Shown piece by piece: positions 15,577 through 23,509 of a DNA stretch of 34,446 nt. Below the pieces are notes generated by a model that ran no database searches, was not told where the DNA came from, and saw nothing but the letters and a program-made list of their open reading frames with translations. This stretch comes from Clostridia bacterium (lineage in GTDB: Bacteria > Bacillota_A > Clostridia > Oscillospirales > CAG-272), in NCBI GenBank assembly GCA_017632155.1, contig JAGBRZ010000246.1, positions 1-34,446 of the forward strand. The letters are read 5' to 3'. Made by a program: the position numbers and the translations under genes. The first letter of the stretch is position 1. Each line of letters starts with the position of its first letter.

Positions 15577-16562
15577 ATGAGTTCCTTTACTTTAATAATA
15601 AATTCGTTTTCGTATCCGGAGCAGAGAACTTCCAAGTTGTCTTTTGTTCCGTTATAAATAACGGTAGTCAGGGAATCAGATCCCTCAAAAGCCTTGTTGC
15701 CAATAGATGAGAGTGTGGAAGGGAACGTGACTTTGATTAGTTTTTCGCAAGAAGCCATTGCGCGTGCGCCAATGGTTTCAAATCCCTCGGGGAAGGCGAT
15801 CTCGGCCAGCTCATTACAATTGCGGAAAGCTGCCGCGCCGATCTCCTTTAGTTTGGCTGAGAGAGTGACACTCTCAAGTGCCGTGCAATCCTCAAAAGCC
15901 TTTTCGCCGATAAATTCGACTTCATCGGGAAGGGTGATGGATTTGAGCGAGGAACAAGCAAAAAATCCTTGCGCTTCGATGCGCTTTATTGAAGGAGGCA
16001 GAATGATGCTTTCAAAGGGAGCGTAGAAGAAGCCCTTATCTGCAACAGCCATAACGAGCACGTTGTCAAAAACGTCGGGAACAATGATCTCTTTCGCGCC
16101 CTTGTATTTCTTTTCAACAAAGGATATTGCACCGTTTTCGTCGATCTTGAACCAGGGCATAGACGTGGACGTACCGATGATGACGTCCTCGCGCCCCGCA
16201 AGCTTTTGTGCGTTTTTGGTGATGCAGGTAGATGCGATCTCGGCGGCATCCTTGTACTCGCCAAGGCTCAAGTATATCTCGTATGCATCAAGATACTCCT
16301 CGGCTGCATAAAGCTCGTTTGCGCTTTTATATATGCGCGCGGGCTCCCATACGTTACGTTCAAGCAATACCACGGCAATGATTGAACCGATAAGCAAAAG
16401 TACCGCGAGAGCTATCAATGCGATCTTGGTGATCCTTGCACGCTTGCGCTTTTTGTATTCTTCAATACGCCTCTCTGTTGCCTTTTGCTGATAAAGCTTT
16501 TGGCGTTCGGCGCTTGTCAGGTGTCTTTTTTCTTCTTGATTTACGTTGTTTTGTTCGGACAT
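15564..16562 (-). CDS. Membrane-anchored BspA-like leucine-rich repeat protein
   Basis: The 332-residue protein has a charged cytoplasmic N-terminus, one transmembrane helix at about 45-67 (IALIALAVLLLIGSIIAVVLL), and a TPR-like stretch at about 75-115 (YAAEEYLDAYEIYLSLGEYKDAAEI). BspA-type LRR_5 repeats follow at about 165-310, for example ITLPDEVEFIGEKAFEDCTALESVTL and its relatives, in at least five copies. Such repeats usually mediate protein or host contacts at the surface. It is second in an operon downstream of the broken EEP gene, four bases after that gene's true stop. Confidence 0.85.
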   Translation of the reverse strand: MSEQNNVNQEEKRHLTSAERQKLYQQKATERRIEEYKKRKRARITKIALIALAVLLLIGSIIAVVLLERNVWEPARIYKSANELYAAEEYLDAYEIYLSLGEYKDAAEIASTCITKNAQKLAGREDVIIGTSTSMPWFKIDENGAISFVEKKYKGAKEIIVPDVFDNVLVMAVADKGFFYAPFESIILPPSIKRIEAQGFFACSSLKSITLPDEVEFIGEKAFEDCTALESVTLSAKLKEIGAAAFRNCNELAEIAFPEGFETIGARAMASCEKLIKVTFPSTLSSIGNKAFEGSDSLTTVIYNGTKDNLEVLCSGYENEFIIKVKELICQQ

Positions 16563-16566
16563 AAAT

Positions 16567-17432
16567 TTATTTCGTTTCTACGGGAATGTATTGGGTTGTG
16601 GGCTTTTCGGGGAGCACGGGCAGTGACTTGAGATTGCAGTCGATATAGATCGGGCAATGGTCGGAAACGTCGAGAGCATCCTGCTCGAGAACTACGCGGT
16701 ATTCCTTGACGTCAAATCCTTCGTGACCGAAGAGGAAGATATGGTCGATCGATGTAAGCTGTGAGCCCTTGGGTGCGGGACCGCCCTCGTATTCGCCGCT
16801 CTCGGGATTGTAAACGGCATAGGGTGGTGTGTGCCGGTGAGGTGCGAGAATTCGGTAGCGCAGACACGTGTATCAAGTCCGCCCCATTCGTAAGCGCGGC
16901 GGTAGGGAAGAGAGCCGATGCGGCAGTTCCAGTCGCCCATCGCAACTACGGGGACGTTGTACTTATACTTCATATAGTTTACGTAGGTCATCATCTGGTC
17001 AACGTCGCCAACGCGCGCAAGGTCGGATTCGGGACCGCCCTGCCACCAGAAGTGGGTAGAGATCGCTCCGAACTCCATTCCGTCACTCTTGCGGCGAAGA
17101 ACTGCCCAGGCAAGGCTCTTGGTCTTGCTGTTGTTAAGTCCTTTGAAAAGATGCCAACCGTGGTCGATAACGTCAAACATACCCTTGCGGATGAGAAGGG
17201 GAGTGTTGTCGGTAAATCCTTCGGCTTCCTTATGTGTGAGAAGCTCATATTCAGGCTCAAGAAGCTCAATGATTCGCGACTTGTAGAGGTTGGGAGTCAT
17301 CTCCTGAAGTCCGAGAACGTCGGGCAGATAGCGCATATAGATATCGCGCATATGAAGGTCGCGGTTGTAAACGGGACCGCACCAAATATTGTGAGACATA
17401 ATTCTGAGTTCTGTTTTCTTTGAGTAATCCAT
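16567..17432 (-). pseudogene. Endonuclease/exonuclease/phosphatase (EEP) family protein, frameshifted
   Basis: The gene opens intact: RIMSHNIWCGP, LGLQEMTPN (catalytic Glu), STHFWWQGG and VVAMGDWNCRIGS are all in the frame that starts at 17432. Near 16822-16835, in the short run GGTGTGTG (plus strand), the frame breaks. The original frame then runs 45 unrelated residues to 16692. The other frame continues as a perfect EEP C-terminus: TSIDHIFLFGHEG, then VSDHCPIYIDCNL, with a stop at 16567, four bases from the next gene. The essential SDHxP motif is therefore cut off. Loss of one TG unit, a one-base insertion, or a sequencing error would explain it. The start follows CGGAGGTT. It heads the LRR-ECF-YmdB operon. 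Confidence 0.85.
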
Positions 17433-17463
17433 GTCGGAACCTCCGTGGTTTTATTATTAATTA

Positions 17464-17492
17464 ATTATACTATTTTTAAATGCAATTGGCAA
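17464..17492 (-). promoter_or_regulatory. Promoter of the EEP-LRR-ECF-ymdB operon
   Basis: Minus-strand TTGCCA (17487-17492), a 17-base spacer and TATAAT (17464-17469), about 30 bases upstream of the first start codon. Confidence 0.8.
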
Positions 17493-17507
17493 GAGTTTTT
17501 TGAAAAT

Positions 17508-17987
17508 TTATTCTTTACTTTTGTCGTGAACGACCGAAAGCTTCATTTTTGTATACTCAACGCGGACACCGCAGACCTCAATTGAATATTCAAGGGTCAT
17601 TTTTCCCGATTTCAAAAGTCGGTTTTCAAGGGTGTCGGTTTTGGTGGTGAATTCAACTCTCTCACCACCGGCGCCTTTGCTGATGCATCTGTGCCGCTTG
17701 CCTTCTTCAAGAAAGACCACCACGGGTTCTTGAAACGTAGTTTCTCCGCGGCGAAAGGATATAAGATTCGGTTCTGATTTTGAAAACGATATCTCATTTT
17801 CTCTGTCGTTGGTTGTTTTGAATTTCAGCGTGATGCGACCGTTCTTGCCGGATGAAAGCGTGCCTTCGGATATGACCTTGGTGCTTGAACCGAATATCGT
17901 AGAAAGGAGCTTTTCTGCAGCAGTAGCGTTTCCCGGTTTGAAAACGTCCTGCTTTATTTCTGCGTTAACAATAACGTCATAATGCAT
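17508..17987 (-). CDS. DUF1934 (YwiB-like) beta-barrel protein
   Basis: The 159-residue protein matches DUF1934, small calycin-like beta-barrel proteins of Firmicutes with unknown ligand. Landmarks are ISEGTLSSGKNGRITLKFK, ISFRRG and VVFLEEGKRHRC, then TLENRLLKSGKMTLEYSIEVCG. It is predicted cytoplasmic with no signal or membrane segment. The ATG follows GAGGT. It is divergent from the SleB-like gene, with only about 50 bases between their starts, so their promoters must overlap. Confidence 0.78.
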   Translation of the reverse strand: MHYDVIVNAEIKQDVFKPGNATAAEKLLSTIFGSSTKVISEGTLSSGKNGRITLKFKTTNDRENEISFSKSEPNLISFRRGETTFQEPVVVFLEEGKRHRCISKGAGGERVEFTTKTDTLENRLLKSGKMTLEYSIEVCGVRVEYTKMKLSVVHDKSKE

Positions 17988-18037
17988 TTTTTACCTCATT
18001 GCTTCGAATTTTGTTGGGGAATAATATTTTTGAGGTG

Positions 18038-18424
18038 ATGAATATCAAAAAGATTAGTTTTGTGCTGACTTGTGTTTGGGTCTTCTTATTAATATGCCCC
18101 GTGGAGGCGGAAAGCGAAGAAGTGATGCTTCTTGCGTCAGCTGCGGAGGCGGTAGCAGGCGGTGAGAGCTACACCGTTATGGCGGCTTTTTCATCCGTGA
18201 TGCTCAACCGCGTGCGGAATGAGAATTATCCCTCAAGCCTTGCCGCGGTAATTTTGGATGCGGGAATCGATATATCTGCGGTCAAAGTGTCACCGAGATC
18301 AATACGCGCCGCAAGGGATGCCCTCGGCGGATTCGACCCGACGGGCGGAGCTCTGCATTATTCCCGAGAGGAAAAAGACTTGCCCAAAATTCTGCTCGGA
18401 GTGCCGGGCTGGAGCTTCTATTGA
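18038..18424 (+). CDS. Small secreted SleB-like cell-wall hydrolase
   Basis: The 128-residue product has a signal peptide (MNIKKISFVLTCVWVFLLICPVEA) and then a minimal SleB/Hydrolase_2 domain: ASAAEAVAGGESYTVMAAF..VMLNRVRNENYPSSLAAVIL and DPTGGALHYSRE near the end. The Glu in AEAVAGGE fits the family's catalytic residue. Relatives cleave spore cortex or vegetative peptidoglycan. It lacks the usual N-terminal binding domain, so it may need a partner. The start is uncertain: GAGGTG lies directly against the ATG at 18038, which is too close, and upstream TTG codons exist, but the signal peptide begins cleanly here. Confidence 0.75.
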   Translation: MNIKKISFVLTCVWVFLLICPVEAESEEVMLLASAAEAVAGGESYTVMAAFSSVMLNRVRNENYPSSLAAVILDAGIDISAVKVSPRSIRAARDALGGFDPTGGALHYSREEKDLPKILLGVPGWSFY

Positions 18425-18449
18425 AATTATACCGCATAATCGGGCAATA

Positions 18450-18479
18450 GTCAAGAAAATTTCGTGATATTTTCTTGAC
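18450..18479. terminator. Inverted repeat ending the SleB-like gene and overlapping the araM -35 box
   Basis: GTCAAGAAAAT (18450-18460) and ATTTTCTTGAC (18469-18479) are perfect 11-bp arms, followed by TTTTTGCTTTTTT. It has terminator form for the upstream gene. Its right arm contains the TTGAC of the next promoter, so it could equally be an operator. Confidence 0.65.
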
Positions 18480-18503
18480 TTTTTGCTTTTTTCGTTATAT
18501 AAT
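18475..18503 (+). promoter_or_regulatory. Promoter of araM
   Basis: TTGACT (18475-18480), a 17-base spacer and TATAAT (18498-18503), about 35 bases upstream of the start codon. Confidence 0.85.
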
Positions 18504-18538
18504 TATATGGATAATTATTTTTATTAAGAGGTAGAACA

Positions 18539-19825
18539 ATGGATCTTAAAAATCTTCTTAAATCACTTGAAAATTGCCCCTGCGGCAGAGAGCACACCTT
18601 TGACACCAAGGTCGTTGAGATCTACAGCGGTCTGACAAAGGACACGGGCAAGATCCTGCTTGACGCGGGCTTCCCCACCAATATTCTTCTCGTTGCCGAT
18701 GAGAACACCCTCGGCGTAGCAAATGCAGAGGGACTTTGCGATTCTCTCGCAGCTTCGGGCTTTAACGTAAAGAAGCTTATCTATAAAAATATGATGTACG
18801 CCCGTATCGAGCAGGTTCGCGAGGTTGAAGCTCTTCTCGATGACGTTGACGGCGTAATCTCCTGCGGCACCGGCTCGCTCAACGATATCTGCCGCGTTGC
18901 ATCCTTTGAAAAGGACAAGAAGTTCTGTATCTTTGCAACCGCGCCTTCGATGGACGGCTTTGCATCCGATACCGCTCCCATTATCGAAAACAACTTCAAG
19001 GTTTCCTGGTTCGTTCGTCAGCCTATGGTCATCCTTGCCGACACCAAGATCCTTGCAAACGCTCCCACAGAGCTCAAGGCTGCGGGCTTTGGCGATATGG
19101 TAGCAAAGTACATAGGAATTGTTGACTGGAGAATTTCTCACATCCTCACCGGCGAGTATTACTGCCCCGCAATCGCGGACCTCACCATGACTGCAGTTAA
19201 GAAGATGGTCGCTCTTGCCGATAAGGTTACGGGTAATGACGAAGAGGCAGCAGGCGCAATTATGGAAGCTCTCGTTCTTTCCGGCCTTGCAATGAAGCTC
19301 GCTCTCTGCTCAAGACCCGCATCGGGCGCAGAGCACGTTGTTTCTCACTACTGGGAGTGCTACAAGCTCGCTCTCGGCATCTGGCCCGAGTTCCACGGCA
19401 AAAAGGTCGGCGTTGCCACCCTCATCATCAACAAGATCTACCGCAATATCGCAGACCGCGTAGAGGAGATCAATCCCACCAAGGACGAGCCCGATTGGAA
19501 CGAGATCTACAAGCACTTCTCGGCAGAGCAGATCCCCGAGGTTGAGAAGCTTAACAATCCCAGCATTATGGATAAGATCGACGCCGCTGATCTCAAGGCT
19601 AAGTGGCCCGAGATCCGCGAGATCATTCGTGAAGTTCTTCCCGAGAATGCCGAGCTCCTCGCTCTTATGAAGACCGCAGGTTGCGCAACCACTCCCGAGG
19701 AGATCAACGTATCCCCCGAGCTCTTTGCAGAGGGTATGTACTACCACGGATATATGAGATACCGCATTCTTCTTACCAGAATGATGCCCATGATCGGCAT
19801 CGATCCTATGCAGTATCTTGACTAA
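18539..19825 (+). CDS. araM: sn-glycerol-1-phosphate dehydrogenase
   Basis: The enzyme reduces dihydroxyacetone phosphate to sn-glycerol-1-phosphate with NAD(P)H in the cytoplasm. That is the enantiomer used in archaeal lipids and, in Bacillus, in heptaprenylglyceryl phosphate. The 428-residue protein has the nucleotide-binding GTGSLNDI (about 110-117) and APSMDGFASDTAP (about 140-152). The metal ligands are also visible: GFGD near 185, GAEH near 265 and PEFHGK near 285. AAGAGGTAG precedes the ATG. Codon use is strongly biased to C-ending codons, which suggests high expression. It is monocistronic. No PcrB-like partner lies in the window, so the fate of the product is unknown here. Confidence 0.92.
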   Translation: MDLKNLLKSLENCPCGREHTFDTKVVEIYSGLTKDTGKILLDAGFPTNILLVADENTLGVANAEGLCDSLAASGFNVKKLIYKNMMYARIEQVREVEALLDDVDGVISCGTGSLNDICRVASFEKDKKFCIFATAPSMDGFASDTAPIIENNFKVSWFVRQPMVILADTKILANAPTELKAAGFGDMVAKYIGIVDWRISHILTGEYYCPAIADLTMTAVKKMVALADKVTGNDEEAAGAIMEALVLSGLAMKLALCSRPASGAEHVVSHYWECYKLALGIWPEFHGKKVGVATLIINKIYRNIADRVEEINPTKDEPDWNEIYKHFSAEQIPEVEKLNNPSIMDKIDAADLKAKWPEIREIIREVLPENAELLALMKTAGCATTPEEINVSPELFAEGMYYHGYMRYRILLTRMMPMIGIDPMQYLD

Positions 19826-19844
19826 TTGATTTTAGCGGAATAAT

Positions 19845-19873
19845 TTTGCCGCAGACATCTTGTCTGCGGCAAA
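19845..19873 (+). terminator. Terminator-like hairpin after araM
   Basis: TTTGCCGCAGACA and TGTCTGCGGCAAA form a perfect 13-bp stem with a 3-base loop. The tail is only TTCTATAAGG, so some read-through into the CPBP gene is possible; that gene's ribosome binding site begins eight bases later. Confidence 0.65.
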
Positions 19874-19893
19874 TTCTATAAGGAGGTGAGCCC

Positions 19894-20637
19894 TTGAAAA
19901 ACGAAAAACTTATGCCGCTTGCCGCTGTTTTTGGCTGGTTCGGCGCGTATCTTTTTATCAGCATAGTTGCCTTGCGTCTGCCCGAAGGCGTTGACTGCGC
20001 GGTGACGGTTCTCGCACTTTGGGGACTCATCCTTATCTGCGCGAGGATTTTTGAAAATAAAAGCACCCTTCCCGAAATGATTTCGCACGGCGGAATAAGC
20101 AAAGCACCGATGTCTGTGATACTGTTTGCATTCTTTGCGGGTGCCGGACTCAATCTCGCATATAGCGGACTTCTTTCGTTGCTCCCGATTCCCGAAGTAA
20201 TCATAGAATCCTACGTTGACGCTTCTGCAAAATACGAAGAACCTTCAAACGCGCTTATGTTCAAAACGGTATTTCTTGTGCCGATTCTTGAAGAAACAGT
20301 ATTCCGCGGACTTATCGGCGACAGAATATCTCGTTTTGCACCGAAATGGATCGCCATACCCGTTGCCGCACTTATCTTTGCCGTTATGCACGGCAATCTC
20401 CTGTGGTGCGCGTATGCTTTCATTTCCGGACTTTTACTGACTTGGATGTATTTCAGATGCAGATCGATTCTGCCTTGCATTTCCTTCCACATAGCATTTA
20501 ACGCCGCAAATTATCTATGGGCGAAAATTTTGCATCTGCCCGATGCAAAATGGGCGTATGCTGTGAGCGTGGCTGTTGGTGCGGTGATATGTTTAAGTAC
20601 TGTTTTTATGCTAATAAGAAACTCCGACTCGCAATGA
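19894..20637 (+). CDS. CPBP (CAAX/Abi) family intramembrane metalloprotease
   Basis: The 247-residue protein has about seven to eight membrane segments. The family's metal motifs are EETVFR at 133-138, the His in FAVMHGN near 168, and FHIAFNAANYL near 200. The family cleaves within membranes or near lipidated termini; in bacteria, roles include bacteriocin self-immunity and stress signalling. The start is TTG at 19894, well placed behind AAGGAGGTG. The target is unknown. The final codons and stop form part of the terminator stem that follows. Confidence 0.85.
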   Translation: MKNEKLMPLAAVFGWFGAYLFISIVALRLPEGVDCAVTVLALWGLILICARIFENKSTLPEMISHGGISKAPMSVILFAFFAGAGLNLAYSGLLSLLPIPEVIIESYVDASAKYEEPSNALMFKTVFLVPILEETVFRGLIGDRISRFAPKWIAIPVAALIFAVMHGNLLWCAYAFISGLLLTWMYFRCRSILPCISFHIAFNAANYLWAKILHLPDAKWAYAVSVAVGAVICLSTVFMLIRNSDSQ

Positions 20638-20651
20638 GTCGGAGCTTTTTG
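20622..20651. terminator. Terminator overlapping the end of the CPBP gene
   Basis: CTCCGACTC and GAGTCGGAG form a 9-bp stem around GCAAT and are followed by CTTTTTG. The left arm and part of the right arm encode the last residues and stop codon. It probably also serves the convergent gene. Confidence 0.85.
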
Positions 20652-20653
20652 AT

Positions 20654-21442
20654 TTATGCAAGTTCAACAAACGCGCAAACGGGATTGTGGTCGGAAATAT
20701 AAAGACCGTCCGCGGGTGTGTCGGTTACTATGTAAGAATTCGAAATGTCGCAGGGAAGATCGGTGAATATGTAGTCGATCTTCGGTGCCTTTTCTGCGGT
20801 GTATCTGCCGAAGCCGTGGAACGTGCCGCCAAGGCTTGCAGTTGCGTCGATGACGGGCTTGCCGTTGATCGCGTATGCGGTGAAAGCCTCGATTTCGGGC
20901 GTGCCGGGGTGAGCATTCATATCGCCCGTAATAATGCAGGGAAGATGCTTCTCGGAAAGGTATCTGACAACGTCAAGTGCGCCGAGCTTTCTTGCCTCGC
21001 TGCCTTTATGGTCAAGGTGGGTGTTGAGGAAGATGAAGATCTCATCGGAATCCTTATGCTTGAGGGTAGCCGCGGTATATACACGGGGGCAGGAGCTCTG
21101 GTCTGCCGCATAGCGCGAGCCGGGAACAAGGGGAGTAGCCGAGAGCCAGCGGGTCTCAAGAGCGATCAGCTCAAAATCATCGCGCTTGAATGCGATACAG
21201 GTCGATTCACCGCGGTAATCCGCACTGCGTCCGCATCCGACTACGGTATATCCGAGGGGAGCGAGCTCATCGCCGAGCCATTTCTTCATCACGGAAGCAG
21301 CCTCCTGAAAACCGATGATGTCGGGAGCGTTTTCCTTGATAGTGTCAAGAATTCTGCCCTTGCGGTTGTGGAAAATGTTGTTGCCGTCAACCTCGGCAAT
21401 AACGCGAAGATTAAAGGTGCAAACTTTAAGTGTGGTGCTCAT
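20654..21442 (-). CDS. Endonuclease/exonuclease/phosphatase family protein
   Basis: The 262-residue hydrolase is intact, with motifs in order: TFNLRV near residue 9, IGFQEAA (catalytic Glu) near 44, LNTHLDH near 140, ITGDMNAHPG near 172 and SDHNPVCAF near the end. It cleaves phosphodiesters or phosphomonoesters with a divalent metal. The substrate (nucleic acid, lipid or sugar phosphate) cannot be told from sequence. No signal peptide is visible, so it is predicted cytoplasmic. AGGAGG precedes the ATG. A second, frameshifted member of the superfamily lies at 16567-17432, but the two differ too much to be a recent duplication. Confidence 0.88.
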   Translation of the reverse strand: MSTTLKVCTFNLRVIAEVDGNNIFHNRKGRILDTIKENAPDIIGFQEAASVMKKWLGDELAPLGYTVVGCGRSADYRGESTCIAFKRDDFELIALETRWLSATPLVPGSRYAADQSSCPRVYTAATLKHKDSDEIFIFLNTHLDHKGSEARKLGALDVVRYLSEKHLPCIITGDMNAHPGTPEIEAFTAYAINGKPVIDATASLGGTFHGFGRYTAEKAPKIDYIFTDLPCDISNSYIVTDTPADGLYISDHNPVCAFVELA

Positions 21443-21493
21443 TTTTAAGCCTCCTGTATGTTTTTCATTTATGTTATGTTTAATTGAGATATA

Positions 21494-21739
21494 TTAATAG
21501 TCCCGCCACGTTTCTTTTTGCTTATCTTCAAGTCTTTGGCGTATTTCTTTTTCTTTTCGCCTTTTGATCGATTTAGCAAGGATAAATGTTGCTATTATGC
21601 CGCAAATAACGATTACAATAAATGCAGCAATCAGTATCCAAATTGTTGTATCTGATAGTGGTGTGCTTGGAGGAGGCGGATTCTCCGGCGGCAGTCCGAT
21701 CACCAGATCATCTCCTCTGATTGTTAACATACGATACAT
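21494..21739 (-). CDS. Small single-pass membrane protein
   Basis: The 81-residue protein has a proline-rich external-looking N-terminus (PPENPPPPSTP), one transmembrane helix at about 33-55, and a strongly charged C-terminus rich in Lys, Arg and Glu. A strong AGGAGG five to six bases upstream supports a real gene. I recognise no family. It lies about 60 bases downstream of the anti-sigma gene on the same strand and may be co-transcribed with the sigma unit. Confidence 0.65.
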   Translation of the reverse strand: MYRMLTIRGDDLVIGLPPENPPPPSTPLSDTTIWILIAAFIVIVICGIIATFILAKSIKRRKEKEIRQRLEDKQKETWRDY

Positions 21740-21799
21740 ATTATACCTCCTGAAAGATTGTGAGTATTGCAGTACCTAAAGTCAAAGCATTAGCTTATA

Positions 21800-22630
21800 T
21801 TATTTTTCTCCGTTATCTTTTTTTACCGAAGAAGTTCTGACAGATGAAAGCGAGATCAAAAACGCCACGAACGATGCAACTGCGAGAAGTCCCGAAACGA
21901 TCAGGAGTGCGAGGGTGATCTCCTCGCCGCCGGGAGCGGAAGAAGATTCGGTCGCAGGTTGCTCGAGTCGGATTGATACTTTTGTATCAGCATCAACTGA
22001 AAGTATAGTATCTGCGGCTTCTTCGGAGGGAGCTTGCATTACCGCCTCGGTTTCGTCAACCGCCGTCATTTCCGAGACGATAGTTTCGGGAATAGGTGCG
22101 GTATCACTTGGTGCAACCTCGGGCGCAGGGTCAACTACCAATTCAAAGGTTTGCTCTGCTTCAATATTTCCGTCTTCGGGCTTGGATAATGCGGATTCGG
22201 GTTTCATCTCGGTGATGCATTCCTCAGCGATTGTATTGTCAAGGGAATATTGCGGATCGTTTGGCGTTCCCGCGCCGCTGCCCGAACGCCACATAGGGAT
22301 CATTGTGATTGCAAGTGTTGCGGAAAGACAAAGCATAACGCAAGCGGCTGAGATTGCCGCGCTGCGGAAAAATGCAACCTTGCGTCGGGTTGTTTTCTTT
22401 GGCTCGGCTTCGATAGATGCCATTATGCGGGAATGAAGCCCATCGGGCATCTCTTTCTCTGCTGATTTGATAGCTTCCTTGAGCGCACGAAGCTCTTCGA
22501 GCTCTTTGCGGCATTCTTCACACTCGGCAATATGCGCCTCAAGCTCGCGCATCTCTGCCGCGGTCAGCTCGCCTTCGATATATTCATCCGCCCAAAGGCG
22601 AATTTTTTTGCATGAAGGAGTAGTTTCCAT
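21800..22630 (-). CDS. Zinc-finger (zf-HC2) anti-sigma factor
   Basis: The 276-residue protein has a cytoplasmic anti-sigma zinc domain with Cys7 and HIAECEEC (His33, Cys37, Cys40), as in RsiW/ZAS proteins. A transmembrane helix follows at about 91-112, then an acidic, Ser/Thr/Pro-rich external region and a second hydrophobic helix near residues 240-262. It should bind and hold the adjacent ECF sigma factor until an envelope signal triggers release. I start at 22630 (METTPSCKK), six bases after AAAGGA; an in-frame ATG at 22660 has no ribosome binding site. The second C-terminal helix is unusual for RsiW-type proteins, which normally cross the membrane once. Confidence 0.85.
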   Translation of the reverse strand: METTPSCKKIRLWADEYIEGELTAAEMRELEAHIAECEECRKELEELRALKEAIKSAEKEMPDGLHSRIMASIEAEPKKTTRRKVAFFRSAAISAACVMLCLSATLAITMIPMWRSGSGAGTPNDPQYSLDNTIAEECITEMKPESALSKPEDGNIEAEQTFELVVDPAPEVAPSDTAPIPETIVSEMTAVDETEAVMQAPSEEAADTILSVDADTKVSIRLEQPATESSSAPGGEEITLALLIVSGLLAVASFVAFLISLSSVRTSSVKKDNGEK

Positions 22631-22706
22631 AGCCTTTCCTTTCGTAAGATTTGGTTTCATATATATAGACGTGGATTCTTATAAAAAGTTCCGTAATTTT
22701 CGAAAA

Positions 22707-23291
22707 TTAAAAAATATTTTTGGATAAGATTATTTTCCGCAATCGTTCTCGCGCGCGGAACAGCTTGGATTTCAGCGTTCCCTCGGCAATTCCGAGCATC
22801 GAGCCGATCTCTGCGTATGAAAGACCTTCAATATCTCGCAAAACGATCATCTCTCTCGCCGCCGACGGCAATTCTTCGATGGATTGAAGAACGGTTTCTT
22901 TTTCGACCTTGCGAAGATACGACGCATCGGGGCGCGAATCGGGGGAATCATCTGCAATATCGATCTCAAATTCACCGTCCGCATCAAGGATAACGGTGTT
23001 GATCTCATCCCTCCGCGAATTCTTGCGGATAAGATCAAGCGCAAGATTCCGCGCAGCTTTCAGTATGTATAGCTTGAGCGAGCCTTCAAGCTTCAGCTCA
23101 CTTGCCACCCGCCAAAGCCGCAGGTAGGTTTCCTGCGTGACGTCCTCGGCGTCCTCTTTTTTCTTGACTATCGAGAGTGCAAGGTTATAGACCGCGCGCT
23201 CGGTCTGCAGAACTATCTGCTCAAAGGCTCTGCCGTCGCCCTTTTTGGCAAGCAGAAACAAGTCTTCAAGCTTCATATCCTCATATTTCAA
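22707..23291 (-). CDS. ECF RNA polymerase sigma factor (SigW-like)
   Basis: The 194-residue sigma factor has region 2 at about 20-90 (KKEDAEDVTQETYLRLWR) and region 4 at about 135-190 (IEELPSAAREMIVLRDIEGLSYAEIGSMLGIAEGTLKSKLFRARERLR). The start is TTG at 23291, seven bases after AAAGGAGGTG; the ATG six codons later lacks a site. It is followed by its zf-HC2 anti-sigma factor, the standard arrangement for envelope-stress sigma factors. I could not identify an autoregulatory -35 AAC-type promoter with confidence. Confidence 0.92.
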   Translation of the reverse strand: MKYEDMKLEDLFLLAKKGDGRAFEQIVLQTERAVYNLALSIVKKKEDAEDVTQETYLRLWRVASELKLEGSLKLYILKAARNLALDLIRKNSRRDEINTVILDADGEFEIDIADDSPDSRPDASYLRKVEKETVLQSIEELPSAAREMIVLRDIEGLSYAEIGSMLGIAEGTLKSKLFRARERLRKIILSKNIF

Positions 23292-23358
23292 GCGACGGCA
23301 CCTCCTTTGGGTTATCTCTTTAGCCGAATGTTAATAATAGCGTAACACAATAAAAATC

Positions 23359-23507
23359 GTTTTTTTCGGCGGCTTTGCCGATGAAAAAACACCGCATAGA
23401 CGAGCAAAGCGAGTCCGCGCGCCGAGGGGAGCCTGGCAAAATTTTAATTTTGTCAGGCGGCGATAAGCGCCGATCCTCAATTGTAAAACGCAGTTTTACA
23501 ATTGGAT
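23359..23507. repeat. Second palindrome array: at least five consecutive hairpins
   Basis: The hairpins, in order, are as follows. Bases 23359-23390 have GTTTTTT/AAAAAAC outer and TCGGC/GCCGA inner arms. 23399-23415 is an imperfect GACGAGC...GAGTC stem around AAA. 23431-23458 is GCCTGGCAAAAT/ATTTTGTCAGGC with one G-T pair. 23458-23472 is CGGCG/CGCCG. 23473-23507 has CAATTGTAAAAC/GTTTTACAATTG with an outer ATCC/GGAT. The stems are unrelated in sequence. There is no coding potential. It lies between dusB and the sigma gene and has the same style as the array after tRNA-His. Confidence 0.82.
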
Positions 23508-23509
23508 AT

